From IMG/VR virus record IMGVR_UViG_3300009790_000100, positions 1 through 20,966 of that record: a stretch of DNA of 20,966 bases, one strand, 5' to 3'. Origin of the DNA: a virus. The notes under the pieces were generated by a model, which saw only the letters and a program-made list of their open reading frames with translations, searched no databases and was not told where the DNA came from. Of this stretch, positions 14,492 through 20,966 are shown one piece after another (within the stretch, counting starts at the first letter, position 1; each line of letters opens with the position of its first letter). Made by a program: the position numbers and the translations under genes.

Positions 14492-15049
14492 ATGAAAGAA
14501 TTATGGATGATGTGGGCAGGAAAAGAAGCCGATAATGTTGATAATTGGAATGAATTAGCTGAACAATATCCTCTCGTTGATGCACAAATAGGTCAAAAGG
14601 CAAAAGGTAAAGCTGACGGAGAAATAAGACGCAGTCAATTAAGATGGGTAAGCGATGAGCTCATAAAAAAGAGAATGTACGATTATGCAGAAGTCGCTAA
14701 TCGATCTTTATGGAATTTTGATATTAATTATATGGAAGATGTACAACATACGCGATATCATCATGAAGATCATGGTCATTATAATTGGCATATTGATACA
14801 TTTTGGGATAATAAAATAACTTTGTATGATAGAAAAATATCTGTTATTATTCAACTAGCAGATGGCGATGAATATGAAGGCGGAGACTTTATTTTAGACC
14901 CACTATACCCTGGACCTCCTATGGATTTAATGAGAAAAAAAGGTACAGTCCTAGTATTCCCATCTTTTATAAGACATAAAGTAGAACCTGTGACTGCAGG
15001 AACGCGAAAATCTTTTGTAACTTGGATAGAAGGACCGGCTTTTAGATAA
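14492..15049 (+). CDS. Fe(II)/2-oxoglutarate oxygenase, prolyl-hydroxylase-like
   Basis: A 185-residue protein with GGAG just before the ATG. His100-x-Asp102 (NWHIDTF), His162 (FPSFIRHKV) and Arg172 (GTRKSFVTW) form the complete ligand set of the 2-oxoglutarate/Fe(II) oxygenase fold, in the style of P4Hc/PKHD hydroxylases. EYEGGDFIL is the typical strand between the metal motifs. The N-terminal 80 residues are a helical extension with KGKADGEIRRSQLRW, which resembles the N-terminus of other PKHD-type phage proteins. The predicted reaction is hydroxylation of a protein or small molecule with release of succinate and CO2. A possible substrate in this window is the collagen-like Pro in the fibre gene at 3-1109, but that is speculation. 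It lies directly upstream of the gp13 late promoter. Confidence 0.85.
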   Translation: MKELWMMWAGKEADNVDNWNELAEQYPLVDAQIGQKAKGKADGEIRRSQLRWVSDELIKKRMYDYAEVANRSLWNFDINYMEDVQHTRYHHEDHGHYNWHIDTFWDNKITLYDRKISVIIQLADGDEYEGGDFILDPLYPGPPMDLMRKKGTVLVFPSFIRHKVEPVTAGTRKSFVTWIEGPAFR

Positions 15050-15058
15050 AAAAATTAA

Positions 15059-15066
15059 TATAAATA
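15059..15066 (+). promoter_or_regulatory. T4-type late promoter (TATAAATA) for neck genes
   Basis: An exact TATAAATA lies in the 45-base gap between the oxygenase gene and gp13, 29 bases before the gp13 ATG. This matches the usual placement of T4 late promoters and predicts a leader of roughly 20-25 bases. Confidence 0.8.
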
Positions 15067-15082
15067 GAGTAAATAAACTCTA
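15065..15082 (+). promoter_or_regulatory. perfect 6-bp inverted repeat in gp13 leader
   Basis: TAGAGT and ACTCTA flank a six-base loop, AAATAA, directly after the late promoter and just before the ribosome binding site (TAGGATAT). The transcript could begin with a small hairpin that may affect mRNA stability or initiation. The stem is AT-rich and weak, so a functional role is uncertain. Confidence 0.45.
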
Positions 15083-15094
15083 TAGGATATTAAA

Positions 15095-15847
15095 ATGGCC
15101 ATTCCAACGACAAGAGATACTTATATCGACTATTGCAAAAGAGCACTAGGCGACCCTGTAATAGAAATAAATGTAGACGAAGATCAGATAGATGATCGAC
15201 TAGATCAAGCTTTAGAATATTACAGAGAATTTCACAGCGACTCAATGTTAAGAACTTATATAAAACATCAGTTAACCGCTACTGATGTGACAAATCAGTA
15301 TATAGCCATGCCTGCGAATGTCCTACAAGTTAAGAGAGTTTTGCCATTTCAACTCTCATCTCAAGGGTCCAGCATGTTTGACGTTAAGTATCAATTGATG
15401 CTTCACGATATTACAAACATGACATCATTCCTTGGAGATGTTGGGTACTTTAGTCAGATACAACAATATACTCAATTGTTAGATATGACATTAAATGGTC
15501 ATCCACAACACGATTATAATTTTCATCAGCAACGCGTTTATATCCACGGTGATTTCGAAGACGAAACACTAAAGGCCGATAAATACGTTGTAATTGAAGC
15601 TTTAGTAAAAATTGATGAGGCAGCACATAATAGTGTATGGAACAATAAGTGGTTAAAGCTATATGGCACTCAGTTGATAAAACAACAATGGGGTGCTAAC
15701 TTAATGAAATTTTCAGGAATGCAACTTCCTGGTGGTGTCACAATGAATGGCGATGCTATATATGAATCGGCAACTCAAGAAATTATGCGATTGCAAGAGG
15801 AGTTAAGACTAGAACAAGAAGACCCAGTATCGTTTTTCATAGGATAA
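15095..15847 (+). CDS. 13: neck protein gp13 (T4-like)
   Basis: A 250-residue protein beginning MAIPTTRDTYIDYCKRALG, followed by VIEINVDEDQIDDRLDQALE. That N-terminus is highly characteristic of gp13 homologs in T4-like marine phages. In T4, gp13 and gp14 form the neck that completes the packaged head and joins it to the tail. This protein is somewhat shorter than T4 gp13, as is usual in the marine relatives. The start is supported by TAGGATAT upstream and by the late promoter at 15059. It is followed after four bases by gp14. The assignment rests on remembered family features and on synteny, not on a search. Confidence 0.87.
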   Translation: MAIPTTRDTYIDYCKRALGDPVIEINVDEDQIDDRLDQALEYYREFHSDSMLRTYIKHQLTATDVTNQYIAMPANVLQVKRVLPFQLSSQGSSMFDVKYQLMLHDITNMTSFLGDVGYFSQIQQYTQLLDMTLNGHPQHDYNFHQQRVYIHGDFEDETLKADKYVVIEALVKIDEAAHNSVWNNKWLKLYGTQLIKQQWGANLMKFSGMQLPGGVTMNGDAIYESATQEIMRLQEELRLEQEDPVSFFIG

Positions 15848-15851
15848 GAAT

Positions 15852-16445
15852 ATGCGCAATCTTTATTTCAGTGCTGGTGCAAGGTCTGAACAGAATTTAT
15901 ATGAAGATTTAATTATAGAGTCCATTAAGATTTATGGACAAGACTTATATTATTTACCACGTGATCTAGTGAATGTTGATGATGTTTTCAGAGAAGACCC
16001 TGTATCAAGTTTCAATTCTAATTACTTATTAGAAATGTATGTAGACAACATCGATGGCTTCGATGGTGAAGGAGATCTATTTACAAAATTTGGTGTTGAA
16101 ATAAGAGACCAAGTTACATTTACTGTTGCTAAGCGTAGATGGCAACAAACGGTTATGAGATATGATAATGAGATACAAGGTATTCGTCCTCTTGAGGGCG
16201 ATTTAGTTTTTACGCCATTCTCAAAGAAAATATTTCAAATCATGCATGTTGAGCATGAACAACCTTTTTATCAATTAAACAATTTACCAGTATTTAAATT
16301 ACAATGTGAATTATTCGAGTACAATGATGAGGACTTCGATGTTGCTAATGACGCTATCACACAACTCGAACAAGATGCATCTTTCAGATATGACTTAAGT
16401 TTAACTCAAGGTATTACTGCGGCAGCCAAAGTGGAGCTTGATTAA
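15852..16445 (+). CDS. 14: neck protein gp14 (T4-like)
   Basis: A 197-residue protein with the recognisable gp14 features of marine T4-like phages: EQNLYEDLIIESIKIYGQDL near the N-terminus, YYLPRDLVN, DPVSSFNSNYLLEMY, and FGVEIRDQVTFTVAKRRW in the middle. gp14 is the partner of gp13 in the head-tail neck. The start has AGGAT upstream, close to the gp13 stop. The stop overlaps the next start (TAATG), coupling it to the large structural gene. In T4 the next gene is 15 (tail terminator). Here it is replaced by fibre-like genes, so the order is rearranged relative to T4 at this point. Confidence 0.86.
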   Translation: MRNLYFSAGARSEQNLYEDLIIESIKIYGQDLYYLPRDLVNVDDVFREDPVSSFNSNYLLEMYVDNIDGFDGEGDLFTKFGVEIRDQVTFTVAKRRWQQTVMRYDNEIQGIRPLEGDLVFTPFSKKIFQIMHVEHEQPFYQLNNLPVFKLQCELFEYNDEDFDVANDAITQLEQDASFRYDLSLTQGITAAAKVELD

Positions 16446-19201
16446 TGAGTCATAGATGGAAAAGATTACGTCGAGTAAGTGTAACAAATTCTGGTCAATC
16501 GTATGAAACACCGCCTGTAGTTACAGTTGCTGAGCCAGTAGCCCCTAAACAAGAGGCTAAGGGTACAGCGTCTACAGTTGGCGGAACTGTCGATGCGGTT
16601 ACATTAGATAGTGGTGGTAATTTTTATAAAACTCCTCCGGCTGTTACTATAGCTGCACCTGATGTTGCTGGTGGTACACAGGCCGTAGGCGTTGCTGTTA
16701 TATCTGGCGGAGAAGTAACAGGCGTTAATATTACAGATCCCGGTACAGGTTATTCTACTCCTCCAACAGTTACAATTGCTAAGTCTACGGATCCTAAATC
16801 TGATTTTACTGCTGCGGTAACATTAGATTTTGATTCAGCAACCGGTACAGTTACAAAAGTAAATATTACCGATAGTGGTAACTTTTATGATTCATCAAAT
16901 CCACCTGTTGTAACTATTGCGCCTCCATTTGCTCCTACTAGCTTTGAACGTGGTGAAGATGTGAAAATATCTTCTGATGCTAATGGTGCAGTTGTTGAGG
17001 GTGAGGTTGCACAATGGATTGAAAGTAGTCAGACTCTAAGTTTAATTCATACTTCAAATGATCAGGGTACTTTTGTTGCACCAGCGACAGGTCTTGTTAT
17101 TACTGGTTCTACTTCGGGAGCATCTCGTAGAATTAGTAAGGTTATATTACCAGAAATAGTTGGTGATGTATCGGATGAATTTGAAGATGAAACACAGGAC
17201 TTTTTAGATTTCACTGAAACTAATCCATTCGGAGAGCCTGAAGTTGCAACAATAGTTAAACAAAAAGCTGATAGTGCCGCGGCGGCCGCAGCTCCTGCAA
17301 CAGAAATAAAAATCACTGGTTCTGCCGCTGATCCAGCATTTACGCCCAATAAAACATATAAAGTTATTGCTAATGATTCGTCATCTCAATTTGTGGCTGA
17401 TGAAGATGATGCAAACTTTATTGAAGGTGTAAGAGATTTAAATGTTACCTCTTTAACTATCGGTACTAATGCTGATAATAATGTAGAAATAACATATACG
17501 CCTCAAGATGATAGTGATACTCTCGTATTGGCAGGTGATGGATTTACACATATCGGAGTTCCGGAAGGAAATTATCAATTAAATACCGGTGATGCATCAT
17601 CTCCTACCGTTGGAGCCCTTCAACCAGGAGATAGTGCTGCGCCAAGAGTTGGTGATAGTGTTGATGCCGGCTTTATGTCTGACACGGCATATGCTTTACA
17701 AGTTGCGGGTGCATCAACGGCTATGGTTTGGGATAGTGCCGCTATAGATTTTGGTACTGGCGTTGGCGGATTAAGCTTTATTCGAAACTTTCCAGTTACT
17801 ACGACAGATGTACCTGGTTTATCTGATCCATCGGGAGTTGTATTTGGTAAAAACGGTCGTAGACTATACTTTGTAAATAAAAACTTTGCCGATTCAAGTG
17901 CGATTGTATATGGAGCTAAATTAGAAACACCATATGATATATCTTCTATATCTGATGGCGATGAAGAACGAGCTGATTTAAGTACAGTATTTGCAAGATC
18001 ATTTATGTTAAATGCAGATTCTTCTCAATTCTATGGTGGTCAGAGATTAAGTGCACTAGCGTTTAATCCTACAGGTACTAAGATGTATGCAGTTGAAGCT
18101 GATAGAGATATACTAAATCAGTTTAACTTATCTGATTCATGGGATATTAGTACAGCAACATATGAAAAAGGTATTGTAGGGTCATTGCCAGTTGGTTATT
18201 CAGCTGCTCAAAGTAATGTAACAGTAAATTCTGAGGTTGACTTACACAATACTTTCTCTATGGAATGGTTTGATAGCGGCCGTAAGATGGCTGTTGGAAA
18301 ATTAGGTGTTAACGGTCCAGTTGATGAATTAACATTTACAACGCCATACGATCTTGGTACATTTAATGGTAATACATCTTATACAAATAATATTATAGAT
18401 TCATATGGTACTACAAATAAATTTGTACAGAAATTAGCCTTTACTAAAGGTTCAATGTTTAATAAAGACGGAACAAAACGTTATTATATTCATAGACAAT
18501 TCTCAGATTCTGACTACGATAGTTCATCTAGTGGTGTAGGTAACGGTCTAAATGGTAATAGAATGACACTTCTACGAACAGATCTTTCTACTCCATATGA
18601 TCTATCTACTATGGCTTATCATAGCCAAATAGAATTAACTAATTTACCGGACTCTGGTGCACCGACTAAAATGAATATCAACGATGCATTTGCTATGCAT
18701 CCTGATGGATCTAAAATATTTGTTATGACTAATAGCGTTCCAGATATGCCAACAGATAGTGGTTGGACAGGAACAAATCAATTTAATATAATTGAATTTG
18801 GCGCAACTGCTGATAGCGCTGGTTCATCGTTTATTAATCTACCTGATATTTCTGTCAAGCCTATGGTACAAGCCGATAGTGCGACTGCTTGGGCTGAATC
18901 ATACTTAGCAGATTCTAATTTAACTTCATTTAGAAAAATGATCCCGGTCGGTAGTGCTCACTATGTTGATCCAATCGTAGATAGTGATGGATCATTCTTT
19001 GATTATAATTCTATTCGTTTAATATCAACTGTTGACAGCGGAGCCCGCTATGAAATACCTGGGATTGGTGATGTATTCTACTTATCAATCGATGAGGGCT
19101 TTAGCCTTGATAGTAGTACATCAGCTGATAGTAACTATACCGTAACCATTGATTCTGATAGATTATACGGTGGTGGTTATGGTAAAGTGTTTAATTTATA
19201 A
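16445..19201 (+). CDS. large virion structural protein with G-Y-PP-VTI and propeller-like repeats
   Basis: A 918-residue protein without signal peptide or membrane segment. Residues 11-161 hold four repeats of about 40 residues ending in a (G)-x-(Y/F)-x2-PP-x-VT(I/V)-A motif (SYETPPVVTVA, FYKTPPAVTIA, GYSTPPTVTIA, NPPVVTIA). Residues about 465-800 hold roughly five repeats of a propeller type, with cores such as FNPTGTKMYAVE, FNKDGTKRYYIH and MHPDGSKIFVMT, each followed by a TPYDLS/SWDIS-like strand. Both repeat kinds occur in phage fibre and adhesin proteins. The middle and end are rich in Asp-Ser dipeptides (about 27 by eye), mostly encoded gatagt/gattct. The likely role is a neck whisker, fibre or receptor-binding component. 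It begins in a TAATG overlap with gp14, so it is expressed with the neck genes. Confidence 0.75.
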   Translation: MSHRWKRLRRVSVTNSGQSYETPPVVTVAEPVAPKQEAKGTASTVGGTVDAVTLDSGGNFYKTPPAVTIAAPDVAGGTQAVGVAVISGGEVTGVNITDPGTGYSTPPTVTIAKSTDPKSDFTAAVTLDFDSATGTVTKVNITDSGNFYDSSNPPVVTIAPPFAPTSFERGEDVKISSDANGAVVEGEVAQWIESSQTLSLIHTSNDQGTFVAPATGLVITGSTSGASRRISKVILPEIVGDVSDEFEDETQDFLDFTETNPFGEPEVATIVKQKADSAAAAAAPATEIKITGSAADPAFTPNKTYKVIANDSSSQFVADEDDANFIEGVRDLNVTSLTIGTNADNNVEITYTPQDDSDTLVLAGDGFTHIGVPEGNYQLNTGDASSPTVGALQPGDSAAPRVGDSVDAGFMSDTAYALQVAGASTAMVWDSAAIDFGTGVGGLSFIRNFPVTTTDVPGLSDPSGVVFGKNGRRLYFVNKNFADSSAIVYGAKLETPYDISSISDGDEERADLSTVFARSFMLNADSSQFYGGQRLSALAFNPTGTKMYAVEADRDILNQFNLSDSWDISTATYEKGIVGSLPVGYSAAQSNVTVNSEVDLHNTFSMEWFDSGRKMAVGKLGVNGPVDELTFTTPYDLGTFNGNTSYTNNIIDSYGTTNKFVQKLAFTKGSMFNKDGTKRYYIHRQFSDSDYDSSSSGVGNGLNGNRMTLLRTDLSTPYDLSTMAYHSQIELTNLPDSGAPTKMNINDAFAMHPDGSKIFVMTNSVPDMPTDSGWTGTNQFNIIEFGATADSAGSSFINLPDISVKPMVQADSATAWAESYLADSNLTSFRKMIPVGSAHYVDPIVDSDGSFFDYNSIRLISTVDSGARYEIPGIGDVFYLSIDEGFSLDSSTSADSNYTVTIDSDRLYGGGYGKVFNL

Positions 19202-19213
19202 GGCTAAAAAAAG

Positions 19214-20497
19214 ATGGCAATAATAAGACCTAGATTAAAATTTCTTAAAGGACAAACTTACACTATAGATGTAAGTGATGCCAGTAATTCCGGCCATCAG
19301 TTGAGATTTACTGCTGATAGTGGTGCAACAGAATATACAACTGGTGTGACAGCGGCCGGAACACCGGGTACTACAGGTGCGACGGTAACATTTGCTGTAC
19401 CAGAAAATGCTCCGAATGATTTAAATTATTATTGCGCTACTCATGGATTAGGCATGGGTAATAAAATGAAAACTATTTTCGATCCTGCGTCTATAAATTA
19501 TATTGGTTCTAGAGGTTGGAATACAGGTGGTAGAACAAGTGCATCTGCAACTAAAGCTGGTTCAAATAACATTACTTATTTTTCTATACCTACACAAAGT
19601 ACCGCTACGAGAGTTGATAATGTATTTTCAGATTATGGTGGAGGTTTAGGATTACAAGCTACAGGAACTAGAGGTGCTGATTGTTTAGTAGTAGGTGGTA
19701 ATGCAACTGGTAATGATGCTTTTCAAGGGATTAATAAATTTAACTGTGCTACTTTAGGAGCAGCAACATCGCATGGTACTTTAACTGCTTGGCTAGGATT
19801 AAATAGCGATCCATATTACTCATATAATAATGACACAAACCAAAACTGGATGAACAGAGGGTCAATGAGTGATGGAGATAGATGTGTTTTTCAAGCTGGA
19901 TATTATCATGGAGGAAGCAACGGAATCGGGTCTTTTCATGCAGATATTGGATATGTAAGTATACAAAATTCAGGTAATGCTAATAACCATGGTGATTTAA
20001 CACAGGCCAGGAGAGGACCTATTGCAGTAAATGATGATACTAGAGGATTGTTTATTGCTGGTGAAAACGCTGCAACTTCAGGAACTAATAGAATAGACTA
20101 TGTAACTATTCAAACACCAGGTGATGCAACCGACTTTGGTGATTATACTTATGGATTAAGACGTGGAGCTGGAACACATAATAAAACAATTGCATTAACT
20201 ACAGGTGGTAGATATGATACTGGTTCGCCTAGCACTTTATATATAACATATTCTGGCCAGAATGTCATTCAAACACTTGGAAATGCAACATCATTTGGTA
20301 ATTTAAACACAGGTAGAAATAGCCATGGTTGTGTTAGTGATGGTACATACGCCGTAAGCTATGGAGGTGTAGATGGTTCTGATGTAAATGTATATGAATA
20401 CCAATCATTTGCTACACCAGGTAATGGAGTAGCCTTTGGAACTTTAGGTACGCTTCATGTACAAGATCACGGCACTGGATCAGGAGCGGCAGCGTAA
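19214..20497 (+). CDS. virion protein with cupredoxin-like N-terminus and kelch-like repeats
   Basis: A 427-residue protein. Residues 1-90 form a domain with LKFLKGQTYTIDVS, His28 (GHQLRF), EYTTGV and YYCATHGLGMG, giving Cys74-x2-His77-x3-Met81. His28, Cys74, His77 and Met81 are in the order of type-1 copper ligands of cupredoxins, so a cupredoxin-like beta-sandwich is likely. Copper binding is unproven. Residues about 160-420 contain repeats of about 50 residues, such as IQTPGDATDFGDYTYGLRRG and QTLGNATSFGNLNTGRNSHG, each with a TxGNAxxFG-x-L turn. They resemble kelch-like propeller repeats in phage adhesins. The protein ends in a Gly/Ser/Ala tail. The next gene begins with a close copy of the N-terminal domain, pointing to modular fibre proteins sharing one attachment domain. 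Expected location: virion surface. Confidence 0.75.
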   Translation: MAIIRPRLKFLKGQTYTIDVSDASNSGHQLRFTADSGATEYTTGVTAAGTPGTTGATVTFAVPENAPNDLNYYCATHGLGMGNKMKTIFDPASINYIGSRGWNTGGRTSASATKAGSNNITYFSIPTQSTATRVDNVFSDYGGGLGLQATGTRGADCLVVGGNATGNDAFQGINKFNCATLGAATSHGTLTAWLGLNSDPYYSYNNDTNQNWMNRGSMSDGDRCVFQAGYYHGGSNGIGSFHADIGYVSIQNSGNANNHGDLTQARRGPIAVNDDTRGLFIAGENAATSGTNRIDYVTIQTPGDATDFGDYTYGLRRGAGTHNKTIALTTGGRYDTGSPSTLYITYSGQNVIQTLGNATSFGNLNTGRNSHGCVSDGTYAVSYGGVDGSDVNVYEYQSFATPGNGVAFGTLGTLHVQDHGTGSGAAA

Positions 20498-20507
20498 GGA
20501 ATAAGAT

Positions 20508-20966
20508 ATGGCAACGAATAGACCTAAATTAAAATTTCTAAGAGGATCAACGTATACGTTTGATGTGAGCGCCGCTGCATTAGCAAATCATCCTTTTAAG
20601 TTTACGGCTGATAGTGGATCCACTGAATATACAACTGGCGTAACACTTACTGGTACGCAAGGTCAAGCCGGTGCTTCTTTATCAATTACTGTATCCGATA
20701 GTGCACCATTTAATTTAAACTATTTCTGTGGTACTCATGGAATGGGAATGGGTAATCATATTGTGATACCAGCTATACCACCTGATCCATTCGATAGTGA
20801 CGGAGAATTTTTTAGCGTATATAGAAGTCATATTGACGTCACCGCGGGTTCAGGAACATTATATACCGGTAGTAGCGGTACGGTATATTATATGGCAGTT
20901 GATGAAAATGTACCAGCTACAAATGATAGTGCATTCTTTGCTGATAGTAATATTAATGTTGGCATA
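20508..20966 (+). CDS. paralogous virion protein with cupredoxin-like N-terminus, 3'-partial
   Basis: The ATG has AAGGA eight bases upstream and the frame stays open to the window end (153 codons). Residues 1-85 closely match the previous protein (RPKLKFLRGSTYTFDVS, ADSGSTEYTTGV, NYFCGTHGMGMG). The same putative ligand set is kept: His28 (NHPFKF), Cys74, His77 and Met81, with an extra Met at 79. After about residue 90 the sequence diverges into a different region with Asp-Ser dipeptides (FDSDG, NDSAFFADSN). The paralogy supports a shared N-terminal attachment or folding domain joined to different distal domains. The rest of the gene lies outside the window. Confidence 0.75.
   Translation, partial: MATNRPKLKFLRGSTYTFDVSAAALANHPFKFTADSGSTEYTTGVTLTGTQGQAGASLSITVSDSAPFNLNYFCGTHGMGMGNHIVIPAIPPDPFDSDGEFFSVYRSHIDVTAGSGTLYTGSSGTVYYMAVDENVPATNDSAFFADSNINVGI

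Noticed and set aside
17062-17349. Ala-rich antisense frame in the 918-residue gene
   Set aside because: The composition is a by-product of the sense-strand Ala/Asp-Ser codons, with no independent evidence of coding.

Overview
The window looks like part of the late structural region of a T4-like myovirus (Caudoviricetes), probably marine. The anchors are two adjacent genes recognisable as T4 neck proteins gp13 and gp14 (15095-16445). Two exact T4-type late promoter boxes (TATAAATA) also lie in the only intergenic gaps longer than about 12 bases. The DNA is AT-rich and almost gap-free, with most genes overlapping or nearly touching. The host cannot be read from the sequence. I see no tRNA, CRISPR array, integrase or insertion sequence, and no gene-free stretch above 300 bases.

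Layout. (1) 3-1109: the 3' part of a tail-fibre-like virion gene with collagen-like G-X-Y triplets. (2) 1111-1874: two paralogous small genes whose products both end in CHTSCHTSCHTSRGRR. (3) 1874-9159: a plus-strand run of five related radical SAM (rSAM) proteins (CX3CX2C near the N-terminus, CX2CX5C-x16/18-C near the C-terminus, and a shared GPTD motif where GGEP normally sits), plus two unrecognised proteins. (4) 13903 down to 9062, minus strand: a late-promoter-driven run of a cupin, four more rSAM proteins of the conventional GGE(P)/SPASM type and one unrecognised 133-residue protein. (5) 13949-15049: two Fe(II)/2-oxoglutarate-oxygenase-like proteins in tandem. (6) 15095-16445: gp13 and gp14. 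(7) 16445-20966: a 918-residue structural protein with G-Y-x-x-P-P-x-V-T repeats and propeller-like repeats, then two paralogous proteins that start with a cupredoxin-like domain. The last gene is cut by the window end.

The most striking content is nine rSAM genes in about 11.6 kb, directly downstream of twin proteins with a repeated Cys-His-Thr-Ser tail. The arrangement resembles a RiPP-type peptide modification locus, with a precursor carrying a repetitive C-terminal core and rSAM/SPASM enzymes beside it. Here it sits in a phage structural module between a tail fibre gene and the neck genes. My working hypothesis is that the phage post-translationally modifies the Cys/His-rich C-termini of small, possibly virion-associated proteins. 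The two oxygenases and the cupin may be further modification enzymes. The motifs and gene order are seen in the sequence. The function is inference.
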